From the NCBI RefSeq assembly GCF_000227465.1, contig NC_016047.1:2150857-2214856 (forward strand): 64,000 bases of DNA, in the 5' to 3' direction. This stretch comes from Bacillus spizizenii TU-B-10. Its GTDB lineage: Bacteria > Bacillota > Bacilli > Bacillales > Bacillaceae. Below the pieces are notes generated by a model, which was not told the origin of the DNA, did not search any database, and worked only from the letters and a program-made list of their open reading frames with translations. Shown here piece by piece: positions 54,213 to 64,000 of the stretch (the first letter of the stretch is position 1; each line of letters starts with the position of its first letter). A program made the translations under genes and the position numbers.

Positions 54213-55047
54213 ATCTTATCAAACGGAGATGTTCAATTGGTGTGAAGCCTTGAAGGATCAGATTCAAAAGCGAGGACAGCTTGAACAGTTTGAAGATCAA
54301 TTTGACAAAATGATTGAAGCACTGGAAGATGACCAAACAACTGAAGAAGATTGGTATAAGCAGGCCGCTGCCCTTTATCGGGATATTACAGAATCAGAGG
54401 ATACAAGTGAAAGACGCGCTTACGTCCCTATAGGAAAACATGTGCTGCCAAAGCTTCCGTACAAATATTCCGCCTTAGAACCTTATATATCACGCGACAT
54501 TATGGTCCTTCATCATACGAAGCATCACCAAAGCTATGTTGACGGTCTAAACAAAGCAGAAACAGAGCTAAAAAAAGCGAGAGCGTCAAAGAATTATGAT
54601 TTGATCACTCATTGGGAAAGAGAGCTTGCATTCCATGGAGCAGGGCATTATTTACACACTATTTTCTGGTTTTCGATGCATCCAAACGGAAAAAGGCGTC
54701 CTACAGGGGCATTGTTCCAAATGATCGATATTTCATTTGGAAGCTACTCGGCTTTTAAAGAACATTTTACTCAGGCCGCTAAAAAAGTGGAAGGTGTCGG
54801 CTGGGCCATTCTGGTCTGGGCTCCCCGATCAGGACGGCTGGAGATTTTAACGGCAGAAAAGCACCAGCTCTTCAGCCAATGGGACGTGATCCCTCTTTTA
54901 CCGCTTGACGTATGGGAACATGCCTACTATTTGCAATATAAAAATGACCGGGCAAGCTATGTCGATCATTGGTGGAATGTCGTGGATTGGCGCGAGGCAG
55001 AAAAACGTTTCGAGCAGGCAAAAGAAGTCGTTTGGAAACTCTATTAA
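54202..55047 (+). CDS. sodF: Iron/manganese superoxide dismutase SodF with N-terminal extension
   Basis: 281 residues. The SOD fold begins near residue 80 (PKLPYKYSALEPYISRDIMV). The four metal ligands are seen in HHTKHHQSYVDGLN, AFHGAGHYLHTIFW and LPLDVWEHAYYLQYKNDR. The first 75 residues are extra (QLEQFEDQFDKMIEALEDDQ) and predicted helical, about one third longer than usual SODs. The ATG at 54202 overlaps the end of sqhC by 11 bases. The pairing with sqhC suggests protection of the terpenoid or of the membrane from oxygen radicals. Confidence 0.93.
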   Translation: MKRESYQTEMFNWCEALKDQIQKRGQLEQFEDQFDKMIEALEDDQTTEEDWYKQAAALYRDITESEDTSERRAYVPIGKHVLPKLPYKYSALEPYISRDIMVLHHTKHHQSYVDGLNKAETELKKARASKNYDLITHWERELAFHGAGHYLHTIFWFSMHPNGKRRPTGALFQMIDISFGSYSAFKEHFTQAAKKVEGVGWAILVWAPRSGRLEILTAEKHQLFSQWDVIPLLPLDVWEHAYYLQYKNDRASYVDHWWNVVDWREAEKRFEQAKEVVWKLY

Positions 55048-55073
55048 AAAAAGCCCCCTTTTCCCGGGGGCTA
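55048..55073 (-). terminator. Terminator of yocR
   Basis: AGCCCCCGG and TTGGGGGC-type arms form a stem followed by seven T on the minus strand. It also closes sodF on the plus strand, though with a poorer T run. Confidence 0.75.
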
Positions 55074-55079
55074 CGTGTT

Positions 55080-56417
55080 TTAAAAAATGCCTATCACATG
55101 CAAAAATACGATGATGATGGCAACAGGAGATAGGTAACGAATGAGCAGCAGCCAAACCGCAAACCACTTTCGTTTGAGATTGGAACCGCTTTTCAGCTCG
55201 TCAAACAAATCCTGTTTCGGTATTTTTAACGGGACAAAAATAGAAATCAATAACGCGCCTAACGGCATTAAAATATTGCTTACAAGATAGTCGGCCGCAT
55301 CAAAAATAGACAAGTGAAATAGAGAGACGTCACTTAAGACACCGTAGGATAATGCAGACGGCACACCGACAATAAAAATAGCAATTCCGCCTAACCAAGC
55401 GAATCGTTTTCTCTTATTGACATCGCCTTTTGAAAGCACTGCGACCAAAATTTCCAGCATTGAGAAAGCGGATGTCAGTGCCGCAAATAAAAATAGAATT
55501 AAAAATGCTAATAAAAAGATAATTCCAAACGGCATTTGATTAAACACAGTCGGCAGCACGTTAAATAACAGGACCGGCCCTTGGTCTGGTTTGAGGCCGA
55601 ATGAAAATACAGCTGGAAAAATCGCAATTCCTGCCATTACAGCAACAAGCATGTTTAATACAGTTACTGATACAGCGGACTGCACAACGTTTTCCTGTTT
55701 CTCTAAATAAGAGCTATACGTTACCATGACTGATACACCGACACTTAATAAGAAAAAGGATTGGCCCATCGCATATAAAATTGTATTGGCGTCAATCGCG
55801 GTTAAATCAGGCATCAGGAAAAACTTGAGCCCTTCCATCGCTCCATCAAGTGTAACGGAACGCACCATTAAAATAACAAATAATATAAAAAGCGCCGGCA
55901 TTAATATTTGGCTTGCTTTTTCAATTCCGCTGCTAACCCCTTTTGCAACAACTAAAATTGTCACCACCATAAAGAGCAGCTGGCCTCCAACAGCCAGGTA
56001 AGGATTTGAAATCGTACTTGCAAATATCGTATCAAAACCAGATGTTTGCGATAAACCGCCAGTGAAGCCTTTTGTAATATAAATTAAAATCCACCCGCCG
56101 ACGACACTGTAAAAAGATAAAAGAATAAAGCACGTCGCCATTCCTAAATAACCGATCCAATGCCACTTCGTTCCCGGAGCAAGTGTTTTATAGGATTGTA
56201 CGGCATCTTTCTGTGTTTTTCTGCCTATGATGAATTCACCTAACAATAAAGGCAGTCCGATTAAAACCGTAAATAAAATAAAAATAAGTAAAAATGCGCC
56301 TCCTCCGCTGGTTCCCGCTACATATGGAAATTTCCATATTGCACCAAGCCCGATAGCTGATCCTGCCGCGGCTAAAATAAAGCCGAGCTTCGAAGACCAT
56401 TGATTCGCTTCCTTCAC
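55080..56417 (-). CDS. yocR: Sodium-dependent neurotransmitter-type (SNF) transporter YocR
   Basis: A 445-residue SNF (NSS) transporter of the LeuT fold with 11-12 helices. The Na+ site signature is [20 protein letters not shown], then [20 protein letters not shown]; helix 6 carries [23 protein letters not shown] 56417 with AGGAG upstream gives the length known from B. subtilis. It probably imports an amino acid with sodium. It is divergent from yocS, another sodium-linked transporter. Confidence 0.9.
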   Translation of the reverse strand: MKEANQWSSKLGFILAAAGSAIGLGAIWKFPYVAGTSGGGAFLLIFILFTVLIGLPLLLGEFIIGRKTQKDAVQSYKTLAPGTKWHWIGYLGMATCFILLSFYSVVGGWILIYITKGFTGGLSQTSGFDTIFASTISNPYLAVGGQLLFMVVTILVVAKGVSSGIEKASQILMPALFILFVILMVRSVTLDGAMEGLKFFLMPDLTAIDANTILYAMGQSFFLLSVGVSVMVTYSSYLEKQENVVQSAVSVTVLNMLVAVMAGIAIFPAVFSFGLKPDQGPVLLFNVLPTVFNQMPFGIIFLLAFLILFLFAALTSAFSMLEILVAVLSKGDVNKRKRFAWLGGIAIFIVGVPSALSYGVLSDVSLFHLSIFDAADYLVSNILMPLGALLISIFVPLKIPKQDLFDELKSGSNLKRKWFAVWLLLIRYLSPVAIIIVFLHVIGIF

Positions 56418-56647
56418 CCTATCACTCCTATTATATCTAACCATTATAAAGATTCATTGTAAGAATATCTTCCTATATAGTCAAGAACATTTTAATTAGT
56501 TTACATAATGTAATTATTGTTTTCTATTTAAAACCAATCCATCTATTAATATTGAATTATTCAGAAAATTAATTATAATAAGAGAATGCTTTAAAATCTG
56601 TGAGAATTTCTGCTGAAGTTCTTGATAAATGTGTAAGGAGTGTTTTT

Positions 56648-57613
56648 ATGGACATCATTAGAAAAATAAGTCATTTCGCGGGACAAACCTTTGGCATATG
56701 GGTCATTGTTTTTGCCGTGCTGGGATTTACTTTCCCGTCTTTTTTTACATGGATCAGTTCTTATATTACGATTTTTCTTGGCATTATCATGTTTGGAATG
56801 GGTCTTACACTGCAAGCCGATGATTTCAAAGAGCTGATCAGAAAACCTTGGCATGTCATTATCGGGGTAATTGTTCAGTATACTATCATGCCGCTCGTTG
56901 CTTTCGGCCTCGCATTTGGGCTGCACCTTCCAGCTGAAATCGCAGTGGGTGTTATTCTTGTCGGCTGCTGTCCTGGCGGCACAGCCTCTAATGTCATGAC
57001 ATTTTTAGCAAAAGGAAATACGGCCCTTTCTGTTGCTGTTACAACAATTTCTACCTTGTTGGCGCCTGTTTTAACACCGATTTTGATTATGCTGTTTGCC
57101 AAGGAATGGCTTCCTGTCTCGCCAGGGGCTTTATTTATTTCAATCTTACAGGCTGTTTTATTTCCGATCATTGCAGGCGTGATCGTTAAAATGTTTTTCA
57201 GAAAACAAGTGGCAAAAGCCGTACATGCCCTTCCGCTTGTTTCTGTCATTGGCATCGTTGCGATTGTCTCAGCTGTCGTCAGCGGCAATCGGGAAAATCT
57301 GCTTCAATCAGGATTCCTCATTTTTTCTATTGTCATCCTGCATAACGGTATCGGTTATTTGCTTGGATTTCTTTGTGCAAAGCTTTTAAAAATGGATTAT
57401 CCGTCTCAAAAAGCAATTGCAATCGAAGTCGGCATGCAAAATTCAGGACTCGGTGCTGCACTCGCTACGGCTCATTTCTCACCGCTATCTGCCGTACCCA
57501 GCGCGATATTCAGTGTATGGCATAACCTTTCGGGTTCCATGCTTGCAACATACTGGTCAAAAAAAGCGAAAAAGAAACAAACAGCAGCCAACAGCAGCAA
57601 TCTGTCTCTTTAA
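56648..57613 (+). CDS. yocS: BASS-family sodium-dependent transporter YocS
   Basis: A 321-residue BASS/SBF family transporter with ten helices. Family motifs are LGIIMFGMGLTLQADDFKEL, GVILVGCCPGGTASNVMTFL and IEVGMQNSGLGAALATAHFS (crossed-helix sodium sites). Related bacterial proteins move pantoate or bile acid-like anions. The ATG is behind AAGGAG. The start at 56600 lacks a ribosome site. A perfect terminator follows. Confidence 0.9.
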   Translation: MDIIRKISHFAGQTFGIWVIVFAVLGFTFPSFFTWISSYITIFLGIIMFGMGLTLQADDFKELIRKPWHVIIGVIVQYTIMPLVAFGLAFGLHLPAEIAVGVILVGCCPGGTASNVMTFLAKGNTALSVAVTTISTLLAPVLTPILIMLFAKEWLPVSPGALFISILQAVLFPIIAGVIVKMFFRKQVAKAVHALPLVSVIGIVAIVSAVVSGNRENLLQSGFLIFSIVILHNGIGYLLGFLCAKLLKMDYPSQKAIAIEVGMQNSGLGAALATAHFSPLSAVPSAIFSVWHNLSGSMLATYWSKKAKKKQTAANSSNLSL

Positions 57614-57622
57614 ATACGCATC

Positions 57623-57660
57623 AAAAAAGGTACATCACTTTATCGTGATGTACCTTTTTT
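57623..57660. terminator. Bidirectional terminator between yocS and odhB
   Basis: AAAAAAGGTACATCAC pairs with GTGATGTACCTTTTTT. The odhB stop begins three bases beyond it. Confidence 0.9.
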
Positions 57661-57662
57661 TA

Positions 57663-58916
57663 TTATCCCTCTAATAAAAGCTGTTCAGGATCTTCCAGTA
57701 AATTTTTGATTGTCACTAGGAAACCAACCGCTTCTTTACCGTCTACAATCCGGTGATCATAAGATAAAGCGATATACATCATCGGACGGTTTTCAAAACG
57801 CTCTTCATCAATTGCTACAGGGCGCAGTTGAATCTTATGCATGCCCAGTATACCGACTTGAGGGCTGTTTAAAATCGGAGTCGACATCAGTGAACCGAAA
57901 GTCCCTCCGTTTGTAATAGTGAAGGAACCGCCCTGAAGCTCGCTAAGGGTCAATTTATTGTTTCTTGCTTTTTTCGCAAGTTCGCCGATTTCTTTTTCAA
58001 TTCCTGCAAATGTCAGACGGTCCGCATCCCGTACAACCGGAACGACAAGGCCTTCATCAGCTGCAACAGCAATCCCGATATCGTAGAACTTCTTAACGAT
58101 CAGCTCATCGCCTTGAATTTCCGCATTCAGCAGCGGATATTTCTTCAATGCAGCAACGACCGCTTTCGTAAAGAAAGACATAAAGCCGAGCTTCACTTCG
58201 TTTTGCTCAAAGAATTGATCTTTGCGGCGTTTTCTAAGGTTCATGACAGCCGTCATGTCTACTTCATTAAATGTAGTCAGCATCGCTGATGTTTGCTGTA
58301 CCTCTACAAGGCGTTTTGCAATCGTTTGTCTGCGGCGTGACATTTTTTGCACTTCGACAGGTTTGTCGAAGCTTTGCTGTGTTTTTTGAGCCTGAGGCTG
58401 CTGTTGTTTCTGAAGAGCCGGTTTTGACGCTGGTTTTTCGTACGCTTCGACATCCTGCTTGCGCACTCTTCCTAACGGGTCTCCCGTCGGAACCTGAGAC
58501 AGGTCAATTCCTTTCTCTCTTGCCAGCTTACGGGCTGAAGGAGAAGCGATCGTTCTTGATTTTGCTTCGGCTTGCGCTTCCTCGCTAACCTCTTTTGCAG
58601 CTGGTTCAGCCTGCTTCTCTTCTTTCTCGCTATCTTTGCTTTCAGCTTTCTCTGAAGGTGCAGGGGCAGAACTTTCACCCGCGCCTTCTGAAATCGTACC
58701 GATAATTTCTCCAACTTGGACGGTATCACCCGAATCTTTCAATACCTCTTGAAGTACACCCGATTCTTCTGCTGTCAATTCAACATTTACTTTGTCCGTT
58801 TCTAGTTCAAGCAGATATTCACCCTGTTCTACATAATCACCAGGCTGCTTCAACCATTGGGCTATTGTTCCTTCTGAGATTGATTCTGCTAATTCAGGTA
58901 CCTTAATTTCCGCCAT
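57663..58916 (-). CDS. odhB: Dihydrolipoyl succinyltransferase (E2) of 2-oxoglutarate dehydrogenase
   Basis: 417 residues. The lipoyl domain at 1-78 has the lipoyl-Lys in [20 protein letters not shown] Glu/Lys/Ala-rich linker follows, then the E3-binding domain at about 125-160 ([20 protein letters not shown]), another linker rich in Lys and Gln, and the catalytic domain from 190 with the acetyltransferase motif [15 protein letters not shown]. It forms the core of the OGDH complex, transferring succinyl from lipoamide to CoA. It is co-transcribed with odhA (15-base gap). Confidence 0.96.
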   Translation of the reverse strand: MAEIKVPELAESISEGTIAQWLKQPGDYVEQGEYLLELETDKVNVELTAEESGVLQEVLKDSGDTVQVGEIIGTISEGAGESSAPAPSEKAESKDSEKEEKQAEPAAKEVSEEAQAEAKSRTIASPSARKLAREKGIDLSQVPTGDPLGRVRKQDVEAYEKPASKPALQKQQQPQAQKTQQSFDKPVEVQKMSRRRQTIAKRLVEVQQTSAMLTTFNEVDMTAVMNLRKRRKDQFFEQNEVKLGFMSFFTKAVVAALKKYPLLNAEIQGDELIVKKFYDIGIAVAADEGLVVPVVRDADRLTFAGIEKEIGELAKKARNNKLTLSELQGGSFTITNGGTFGSLMSTPILNSPQVGILGMHKIQLRPVAIDEERFENRPMMYIALSYDHRIVDGKEAVGFLVTIKNLLEDPEQLLLEG

Positions 58917-58931
58917 TTTTTCATTTCCCCC

Positions 58932-61766
58932 TTAGTTTTTGCGAGTCAAGCTATCAGATACAATACGTTCCTGTTCTTTTTTATGAACTGTCGGATCTCC
59001 CTCTGCAGGGCTGGATCGTCTTCTTCGTCCAATATATTGAACGCTTACGCCCTGTGGTGCAATCTCTGTCAAATATGGGCTGATATAACTCCAGGCCCCC
59101 ATGTTCTGCGGCTCTTCCTGTACCCAAACGATTTCTTTCAGGTTCGGAAGTTTTGCAAATAATTCTTTGACTCCTTTTGCCGGGAATGGATACAGCTGTT
59201 CAATTCTCGCAATGTGAAGCCACTCTTTACCGTCTTCTAGCTTATTGAAATCGTCGCTGATGTCTATGGACACTTTACCGCTGGATAATACAAGTCTGGT
59301 TACTTTTTCATAGTCATGAGAAAGTCCGGACTGTTCGTATACAGGCTGGAAGCGGCTTTCGCTGAGCTCCTGCACTTCCGAAACCGTATTCGGATTACGA
59401 AGAAGGCTTTTCGGCGTCATAATGACGAGCGGCCTGATTTCTTCACGAAGCAGCATTTTGGCCTGTCTTCTTAAAATATGAAAATATTGTGCAGCGCTTG
59501 TCAGGTTGGCAACCGTCCAGTTGTTTTCCGCGGCAAGCTGCAGGAACCGCTCGATTCTTCCGCTTGAGTGCTCGGGCCCCTGTCCCTCGTAACCGTGCGG
59601 AAGAAGCATGACTAATCCGGATTTTTGGCCCCATTTGGCGCGTCCGGCAGAAATGAATTGGTCAAAATACACTTGAGCAGCGTTGGCAAAATCTCCGTAC
59701 TGCGCCTCCCACATGACAAGCGTTTCCGGTGAATGCACGTTATAGCCGTATTCAAAGCCGAGAACCGATCCTTCAGACAGCGGGCTGTTATGAACAGCAA
59801 AAGATGTGTCACAGTCAGATAAGTGATGCAGCGGCACAAATTCTTCGCCCGTCTCACTGTCATGAAGCACAAGGTTTCTTTGGGCAAACGTTCCGCGCTC
59901 GGAATCCTGTCCAGTTAAACGAATCGGTGTTCCGTCTTTCAAAATAGAAGCAAACGCAAGTGATTCAGCCAAAGACCATTCCACTTTTCTATCGTCATCG
60001 AATGCCTTGGCGCGTCTTTCTAAAATACGCTTAAGCTTGCCGAAAACGTTAAATGACTCCGGCCAGTTGATTAATTCGCCATTCAGCTTACGGAGCACAT
60101 CAAAATCAATGGATGTGTCCACATCAGGGAAACCGTTTGAAACAGGCTCTGGAAGTTCAATTTCACAGGCGGTATGTTCCTTTTTAGCCGGCACTTTCTG
60201 ATAAGCATCCTCAATGCGCTTCGTTACCGATTTTTCGATGTTTTGAACAACTTCTTCGGTAAGCACGCCTTCATTTACAAGCTTTTCAGCGAAAATTTGT
60301 TTGACGGTCGGATGCTTTCTGACAGCCTCATACAGCATCGGCTGAGTAGTAGACGGCTCATCCATTTCGTTATGTCCGTAGCGTCTGTACCCGATCAAGT
60401 CAATCAGAAAGTCCTTGTTAAATGTTTTTCTGTATTCGACCGCAAACTTAACAGCTGAAAGACAGGCTTCAGGATCATCCGCATTTACGTGAACAATCGG
60501 AATTTCATAGCCCTTCGCCAGGTCACTGGCATAGTTTGTCGATCTTGATTCAGCGCTTTCTGTTGTAAATCCGATCATGTTATTGGCGATAATATGAATC
60601 GCACCGCCTACTTGATACCCTTTTAAAGAACTTAAATTCAATGTTTCAGCGACGATTCCTTCCCCAGGGAATGCAGCGTCTCCATGAATTAAAATGGCAA
60701 GCGATTTTGTTTCATCCTGCACCGGGTATCCGCTTTGTGTTCTCGTTTCCTGTGCCGCTCTCGTGCTGCCTTCAACAATCGGATTGATAAATTCCAAGTG
60801 GCTCGGGTTGTTTGCTAACGTAATGCGCGCTGATTTTGTTTCAGCGTCTTGAAGCTCCCGATTCGCCCCCAGATGGTATTTGACATCCCCTGTCCATCCG
60901 TAGCTGATTCCGATTGATCCCTCAGACGGGACAAGATCTTTGTTCGGCGCATGCTGGAATTCGGAGAAAATAATTTCATACGGTTTGCCGAGCACGTGTG
61001 CCAAGACATTCAGGCGCCCCCTGTGTGCCATCCCGATGTTGACACTCGTCGTGCCAGATTTGACAGATTGTGCAATAATGTCATCAAGCACTGGAACAAG
61101 TGCGTCCAGCCCCTCGATGGAAAAGCGCTTCTGTCCAACGAATGTGCGGTGCAAAAACTGCTCGAAGCCCTCTACTTCTGTCAGTCTTTCCAGAACAGCC
61201 GACAGCTTTTCAGATGAGTTCTTCTGGAACAGCTCGCCGGATTCAATCATCTTTGTCAGCCACTCGCGCTCTTTGAAGTCATGCACATGGTCAAATTCAA
61301 ATGAGATGGTTCTTTTATACGTATTTCGTAAATACTGAATGGCTTCTAAACCGTTCGTAATGTTTTTAGGAGCGTCTTTGCAAATCACTGACGCAGGTAT
61401 TGCTTTTATTTCTTCTTCAGTTAGCCCGTAATCGGATAGTGGAAAGAGTTCGCTCTTTTTCCCATCCTTTCTGAGCGGATTGACGGAAGCGTTTAAATGG
61501 CCATAGGTTCGGATATCTTCTGCAAGTCTGACTGCGGATGCGATCTTTTGTATCAGATCGGCTGTAACACGTCCCTTTTCTTTTGTTCCCGAGGCCTCTT
61601 TTATATCGCTTGGCGGAGCACCGAGCTCGTCGAACATTTCCTTTAGATCCGGATCAATGCTGTTCGGATCCTGGGTATACTGATCGTAAAGCTCCAGCGC
61701 ATAGCCGAGGTTCGGACCGTAAAAATCTTCCCAATTCATTCGTTGTTTCATACTATTTTGAAACAT
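58932..61766 (-). CDS. odhA: 2-oxoglutarate dehydrogenase E1 component
   Basis: 944 residues. The thiamine-diphosphate part is visible as [24 protein letters not shown] ([11 protein letters not shown]), then [20 protein letters not shown]. The second (transketolase-like) half is [20 protein letters not shown] with [15 protein letters not shown] and [20 protein letters not shown]. It decarboxylates 2-oxoglutarate in the TCA cycle. The ATG at 61766 gives the standard length. It heads the odhAB operon, with a cre-like site upstream. Confidence 0.96.
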   Translation of the reverse strand: MFQNSMKQRMNWEDFYGPNLGYALELYDQYTQDPNSIDPDLKEMFDELGAPPSDIKEASGTKEKGRVTADLIQKIASAVRLAEDIRTYGHLNASVNPLRKDGKKSELFPLSDYGLTEEEIKAIPASVICKDAPKNITNGLEAIQYLRNTYKRTISFEFDHVHDFKEREWLTKMIESGELFQKNSSEKLSAVLERLTEVEGFEQFLHRTFVGQKRFSIEGLDALVPVLDDIIAQSVKSGTTSVNIGMAHRGRLNVLAHVLGKPYEIIFSEFQHAPNKDLVPSEGSIGISYGWTGDVKYHLGANRELQDAETKSARITLANNPSHLEFINPIVEGSTRAAQETRTQSGYPVQDETKSLAILIHGDAAFPGEGIVAETLNLSSLKGYQVGGAIHIIANNMIGFTTESAESRSTNYASDLAKGYEIPIVHVNADDPEACLSAVKFAVEYRKTFNKDFLIDLIGYRRYGHNEMDEPSTTQPMLYEAVRKHPTVKQIFAEKLVNEGVLTEEVVQNIEKSVTKRIEDAYQKVPAKKEHTACEIELPEPVSNGFPDVDTSIDFDVLRKLNGELINWPESFNVFGKLKRILERRAKAFDDDRKVEWSLAESLAFASILKDGTPIRLTGQDSERGTFAQRNLVLHDSETGEEFVPLHHLSDCDTSFAVHNSPLSEGSVLGFEYGYNVHSPETLVMWEAQYGDFANAAQVYFDQFISAGRAKWGQKSGLVMLLPHGYEGQGPEHSSGRIERFLQLAAENNWTVANLTSAAQYFHILRRQAKMLLREEIRPLVIMTPKSLLRNPNTVSEVQELSESRFQPVYEQSGLSHDYEKVTRLVLSSGKVSIDISDDFNKLEDGKEWLHIARIEQLYPFPAKGVKELFAKLPNLKEIVWVQEEPQNMGAWSYISPYLTEIAPQGVSVQYIGRRRRSSPAEGDPTVHKKEQERIVSDSLTRKN

Positions 61767-61852
61767 TTGAATATTACCCCCAACTTAGATAATCAAGTGA
61801 ATGATTCACTATCTTAAAATAACTTTCGAACGCTGTGTCCAAAATTATGTAA

Positions 61853-61866
61853 TAAAAACGCTTCCA
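61853..61866 (+). promoter_or_regulatory. cre-like site upstream of odhA
   Basis: TAAAAACGCTTCCA matches the cre consensus in 12 of 14 positions, 87-100 bases before the odhA start. CcpA control of odhAB is known in B. subtilis; this particular site is inferred. The rest of 61767-61990 holds only promoter sequence. Confidence 0.5.
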
Positions 61867-61975
61867 ACGATATTTTACCACTGTTTGCAATTTGATTCTA
61901 CCTTGATTGTTCACAAAATAGTAAAAAACCTTTATAAAAAACAAAAAATTTAATCATTTGAAAAAAGAAACGCCA

Positions 61976-62009
61976 AAAAGCATAGGATAAAGGACTATCC
62001 TATGCTTTT
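61976..62009 (-). terminator. Terminator of yojO
   Basis: AAAAGCATAGGATA and TATCCTATGCTTTT form a stem that overlaps the yojO stop. Confidence 0.85.
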
Positions 62010-63911
62010 ATGGAGCAGTTTTTTCAGCAGCGGATACAGAACATCCGGGAGCTGATCAACATCCGGGACAAATATACTGAATTTTCCGTACATATCCTGA
62101 ATGGTCTTCATTTGCGATTCTTCTATTTCTGAGTTGGAGAGAAAAACATTTATCACTTCTATTCCTCTCTTTCGGGCTTCAATAACCGCTTCACTTGTAT
62201 CAACAATCCCGTTTTGTTCATAGCCAAACGCGGCCGGCTCTCCATCTGAAAAAACGATCAAGAACTTTTGTGCTTCGCTGCGCTGCAGCATTTTTTTCGT
62301 CATCTGCCGGATCGCATAGCCGTCACGGTTATCTTCCTCAGGCTCAAGCTGCATAATTGCCGGTCCAGCCTCTTGTCTTAATGATGATTGGAAGGGAATA
62401 ACCGTATTGAAATAGTTTGGCTGGCTTGTTTCGGTCGCATCGTTTGTGTCCTCCCAAAAGCCGACAATCTGATGCGGAACCGCTACCGATTTCAACGCTT
62501 CGTGAAACAGCACGATTCCCCGCTTTGTTTCATCCATTTTGTCGAACATGCTGGCAGAACAATCGACCAGCAATGTAAAAACCGCGTCAATTTCTGATGA
62601 TGGTTCTTGTTTTTTGTAGAAAAGACGCGGATTTCGCTCAGTGAAGTAACGAAGAAGCTTATTGTTCAGCCGTCCGGCATGAAGGTCTGTTCTAGGCAAT
62701 GTTTTTTTATGCTCCAGCGTTTTTTGAATCATTTGTTTTAAACGCTTTTGATACGATTCAATCGTTTTTGCCTGCTGTTTATAAGAAAGCACTTCTTCAC
62801 TCGTTGCCGGCTGCGGTTCTTTATAAATCGGAAATGCGTATTTATTTTCTTTGCCGTCAGCCATACCCGCACCGTTCGGCTGGTCTTTTTGGGACTCCAT
62901 CGCTTCCAGCTTGGAATAGTCTTTCCGTTTTGTTTGTCTGGCTGATCCTTGGACAGAGCCAAGGGCTTGATCTCCATCGTCGCCTTCCCTTGAAGCGTCT
63001 TTTCCTAAATCTGATTTTGCTCCGTGTTCAATATCAAATTGAAGGAAGCTTTTAGACGGTGCTTCTGTTTCCCTGTGCCATGTCGGCATTTCTTCTTCAT
63101 GGATATCCTCATCACCGTCTGATTTTTTTGGAAGCGTGATGTCATCACTCAGCTTCGGCGCTTTTTTCTCTTCTTCAAATAACGGTTGTTCTGCAGCTTT
63201 TGCGTAGTCAAGCTCAGGCAAAAAGAAGTAGGTGTTCAACATGTCTTTATCAAGCACCTCTTCAAGTCCGTCCATAAGGTCTTCAACAATTTTAAGAACC
63301 TGCCGTGTCGAATCTGCTTCATACACGCGCAGGAGCTGCTGCTCAATAAACGGGCGCATCAGATCGATATCTTCACGCATAGACGGAAGGGTCTCGAGCG
63401 GCGATTCCGTTGTTAGCTTGACATAGATCGCGCAAAAGAGGGCATCCGTAAAAATGCTTCGCTCTAAATTTAAAGTCAGCTGGGTGGAGAAATGTTTTCT
63501 GTACATGTCTTTTCGCTTCGCAAATACATGTTTCGTACCGGGGCGCTCGTGTTTGATACATTCCTCAATCCTGATGTCCTCAAGCAGCATAAACAGCTGC
63601 TTGGCAAAGCTTTTGAACGTAAGATGCTGATGGATATCATTCAAAAAGTTTGCAAACTCGTGCAGCGAGCTATATCTCGTTCCGACCGAACGCAGGTAGA
63701 CGTCGCTTTTCAGACCCGCTTCCATGTCCTCCGCTGCCCTGTCTTTCCAAAAGTGGCTCATATAGATTTTCTTTTCAAATGGATTGTAATAGGACTGAAC
63801 GCCATATTCCACTTCTACCGCTTCACTCTTGGTGAGTGTTTTGGCCAAATCAGTGAGCATCATAAATAAAAACGAATCTATTGTGCTGTCGTTAAATTTG
63901 ATAAATTTCAT
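61995..63911 (-). CDS. yojO: VWA-domain CobT/nitric-oxide-reductase-activator-like protein YojO
   Basis: 638 residues. The N-terminal part is helical (FMMLTDLAKTLTKSEAVEVE), the middle region is acidic and charged (about 270-390), and a C-terminal von Willebrand A domain begins near 440 with the MIDAS motif TLLVDCSASMFDKMDETKRG (DxSxS) and later FLIVFSDGEPAAFG. Such proteins pair with an AAA+ ATPase as a remodelling machine; yojN, the ATPase, lies directly upstream with a ten-base gap. ATG 63911 gives the length of B. subtilis YojO. Confidence 0.9.
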   Translation of the reverse strand: MKFIKFNDSTIDSFLFMMLTDLAKTLTKSEAVEVEYGVQSYYNPFEKKIYMSHFWKDRAAEDMEAGLKSDVYLRSVGTRYSSLHEFANFLNDIHQHLTFKSFAKQLFMLLEDIRIEECIKHERPGTKHVFAKRKDMYRKHFSTQLTLNLERSIFTDALFCAIYVKLTTESPLETLPSMREDIDLMRPFIEQQLLRVYEADSTRQVLKIVEDLMDGLEEVLDKDMLNTYFFLPELDYAKAAEQPLFEEEKKAPKLSDDITLPKKSDGDEDIHEEEMPTWHRETEAPSKSFLQFDIEHGAKSDLGKDASREGDDGDQALGSVQGSARQTKRKDYSKLEAMESQKDQPNGAGMADGKENKYAFPIYKEPQPATSEEVLSYKQQAKTIESYQKRLKQMIQKTLEHKKTLPRTDLHAGRLNNKLLRYFTERNPRLFYKKQEPSSEIDAVFTLLVDCSASMFDKMDETKRGIVLFHEALKSVAVPHQIVGFWEDTNDATETSQPNYFNTVIPFQSSLRQEAGPAIMQLEPEEDNRDGYAIRQMTKKMLQRSEAQKFLIVFSDGEPAAFGYEQNGIVDTSEAVIEARKRGIEVINVFLSNSEIEESQMKTIQDMYGKFSIFVPDVDQLPDVLYPLLKKLLHKSIG

Positions 63912-63921
63912 CGCAGCTCCC

Positions 63922-64000
63922 TCATTCAAACAGAGTTTCTGCGATATTTCGAACGGCCGCCTTTTCCCGGTCATCATCAAGCTTCTCTACAATTCCCCGC
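63922..64000 (-). CDS. yojN: 3' end of AAA+ ATPase gene yojN, cut by window edge
   Basis: The last 25 codons read RGIVEKLDDDREKAAVRNIA and end ETLFE at 63922. The reading frame and the position just before yojO match yojN, a MoxR/NorQ-type ATPase that works with YojO. Only the tail is visible, so the identity rests on synteny. Confidence 0.7.
   Translation of the reverse strand, partial: RGIVEKLDDDREKAAVRNIAETLFE

Noticed and set aside
61583..61792. Many long open frames opposite odhA, odhB, sqhC, recQ and yojO
   Set aside because: They are antisense shadows: no ribosome sites, no domain patterns, and they are fully covered by well-supported genes.

Overview
The window is chromosomal DNA of a Bacillus subtilis-group species. 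Gene content, gene order and protein lengths match the yoaT-penP-xynA-yobN-csaA-des-odhAB-yojO stretch of B. subtilis 168 as I remember it. The protein differences and extra genes suggest a relative (spizizenii, mojavensis, halotolerans or vallismortis type) rather than 168. The species is inferred from memory; no search was run.

Left part (1-12.4 kb): a core of yoaT, yoaU/yoaV, yoaZ, penP and xynA. Between them lie accessory genes: a minus-strand cluster of three small proteins, a CPBP protease, a lytic polysaccharide monooxygenase with a decayed FnIII/chitin-binding tail, a broken SMI1-type gene, a DinB-fold enzyme and an acetyltransferase.

Variable part (12.4-28 kb): a patchwork of gene remains and acquired genes. 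It holds a shattered Rap-Phr cassette, three degraded 3' ends of a UvrX-type Y-family DNA polymerase, and a lichenase gene (bglS) between two of those ends. It also holds a P450/acetyltransferase/TetR-remnant cluster and a complete second-type PLP synthase locus (pdxST with divergent pdxR). Two fused scars have each lost the 5' halves of a divergent gene pair (cupin regulator/asparaginase and LacI/GH32). Further on are a fructokinase, an acetyltransferase of the maltose type, small membrane proteins, and an orphan PhrE-like pheromone gene behind the last dozen codons of a lost rap.

Right part (28-64 kb): mostly conserved core. It runs yobN, a putative sRNA, csaA, yobQ, yobR (frameshifted), yobS-yobT, yobU, yobV, yobW, czrA, yocA, yozB, yocB, yocC, yocD (frameshifted), the Des pathway (des-desK-desR), an extra sodium:solute symporter, yocH with a WalR box, recQ, 6S-2 RNA, azoR1, yocK, yocL, yozC, dhaS, sqhC-sodF, yocR, yocS, odhAB, yojO and the end of yojN.

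Joint functions: secreted plant-polymer and chitin hydrolysis (XynA, BglS, LPMO), beta-lactam resistance (PenP), membrane fluidity control (Des/DesK/DesR), sesquarterpenoid synthesis (SqhC), vitamin B6 synthesis (PdxST/PdxR) and the 2-oxoglutarate dehydrogenase step of the TCA cycle. No rRNA, tRNA, CRISPR array, transposase or intact prophage module was seen.
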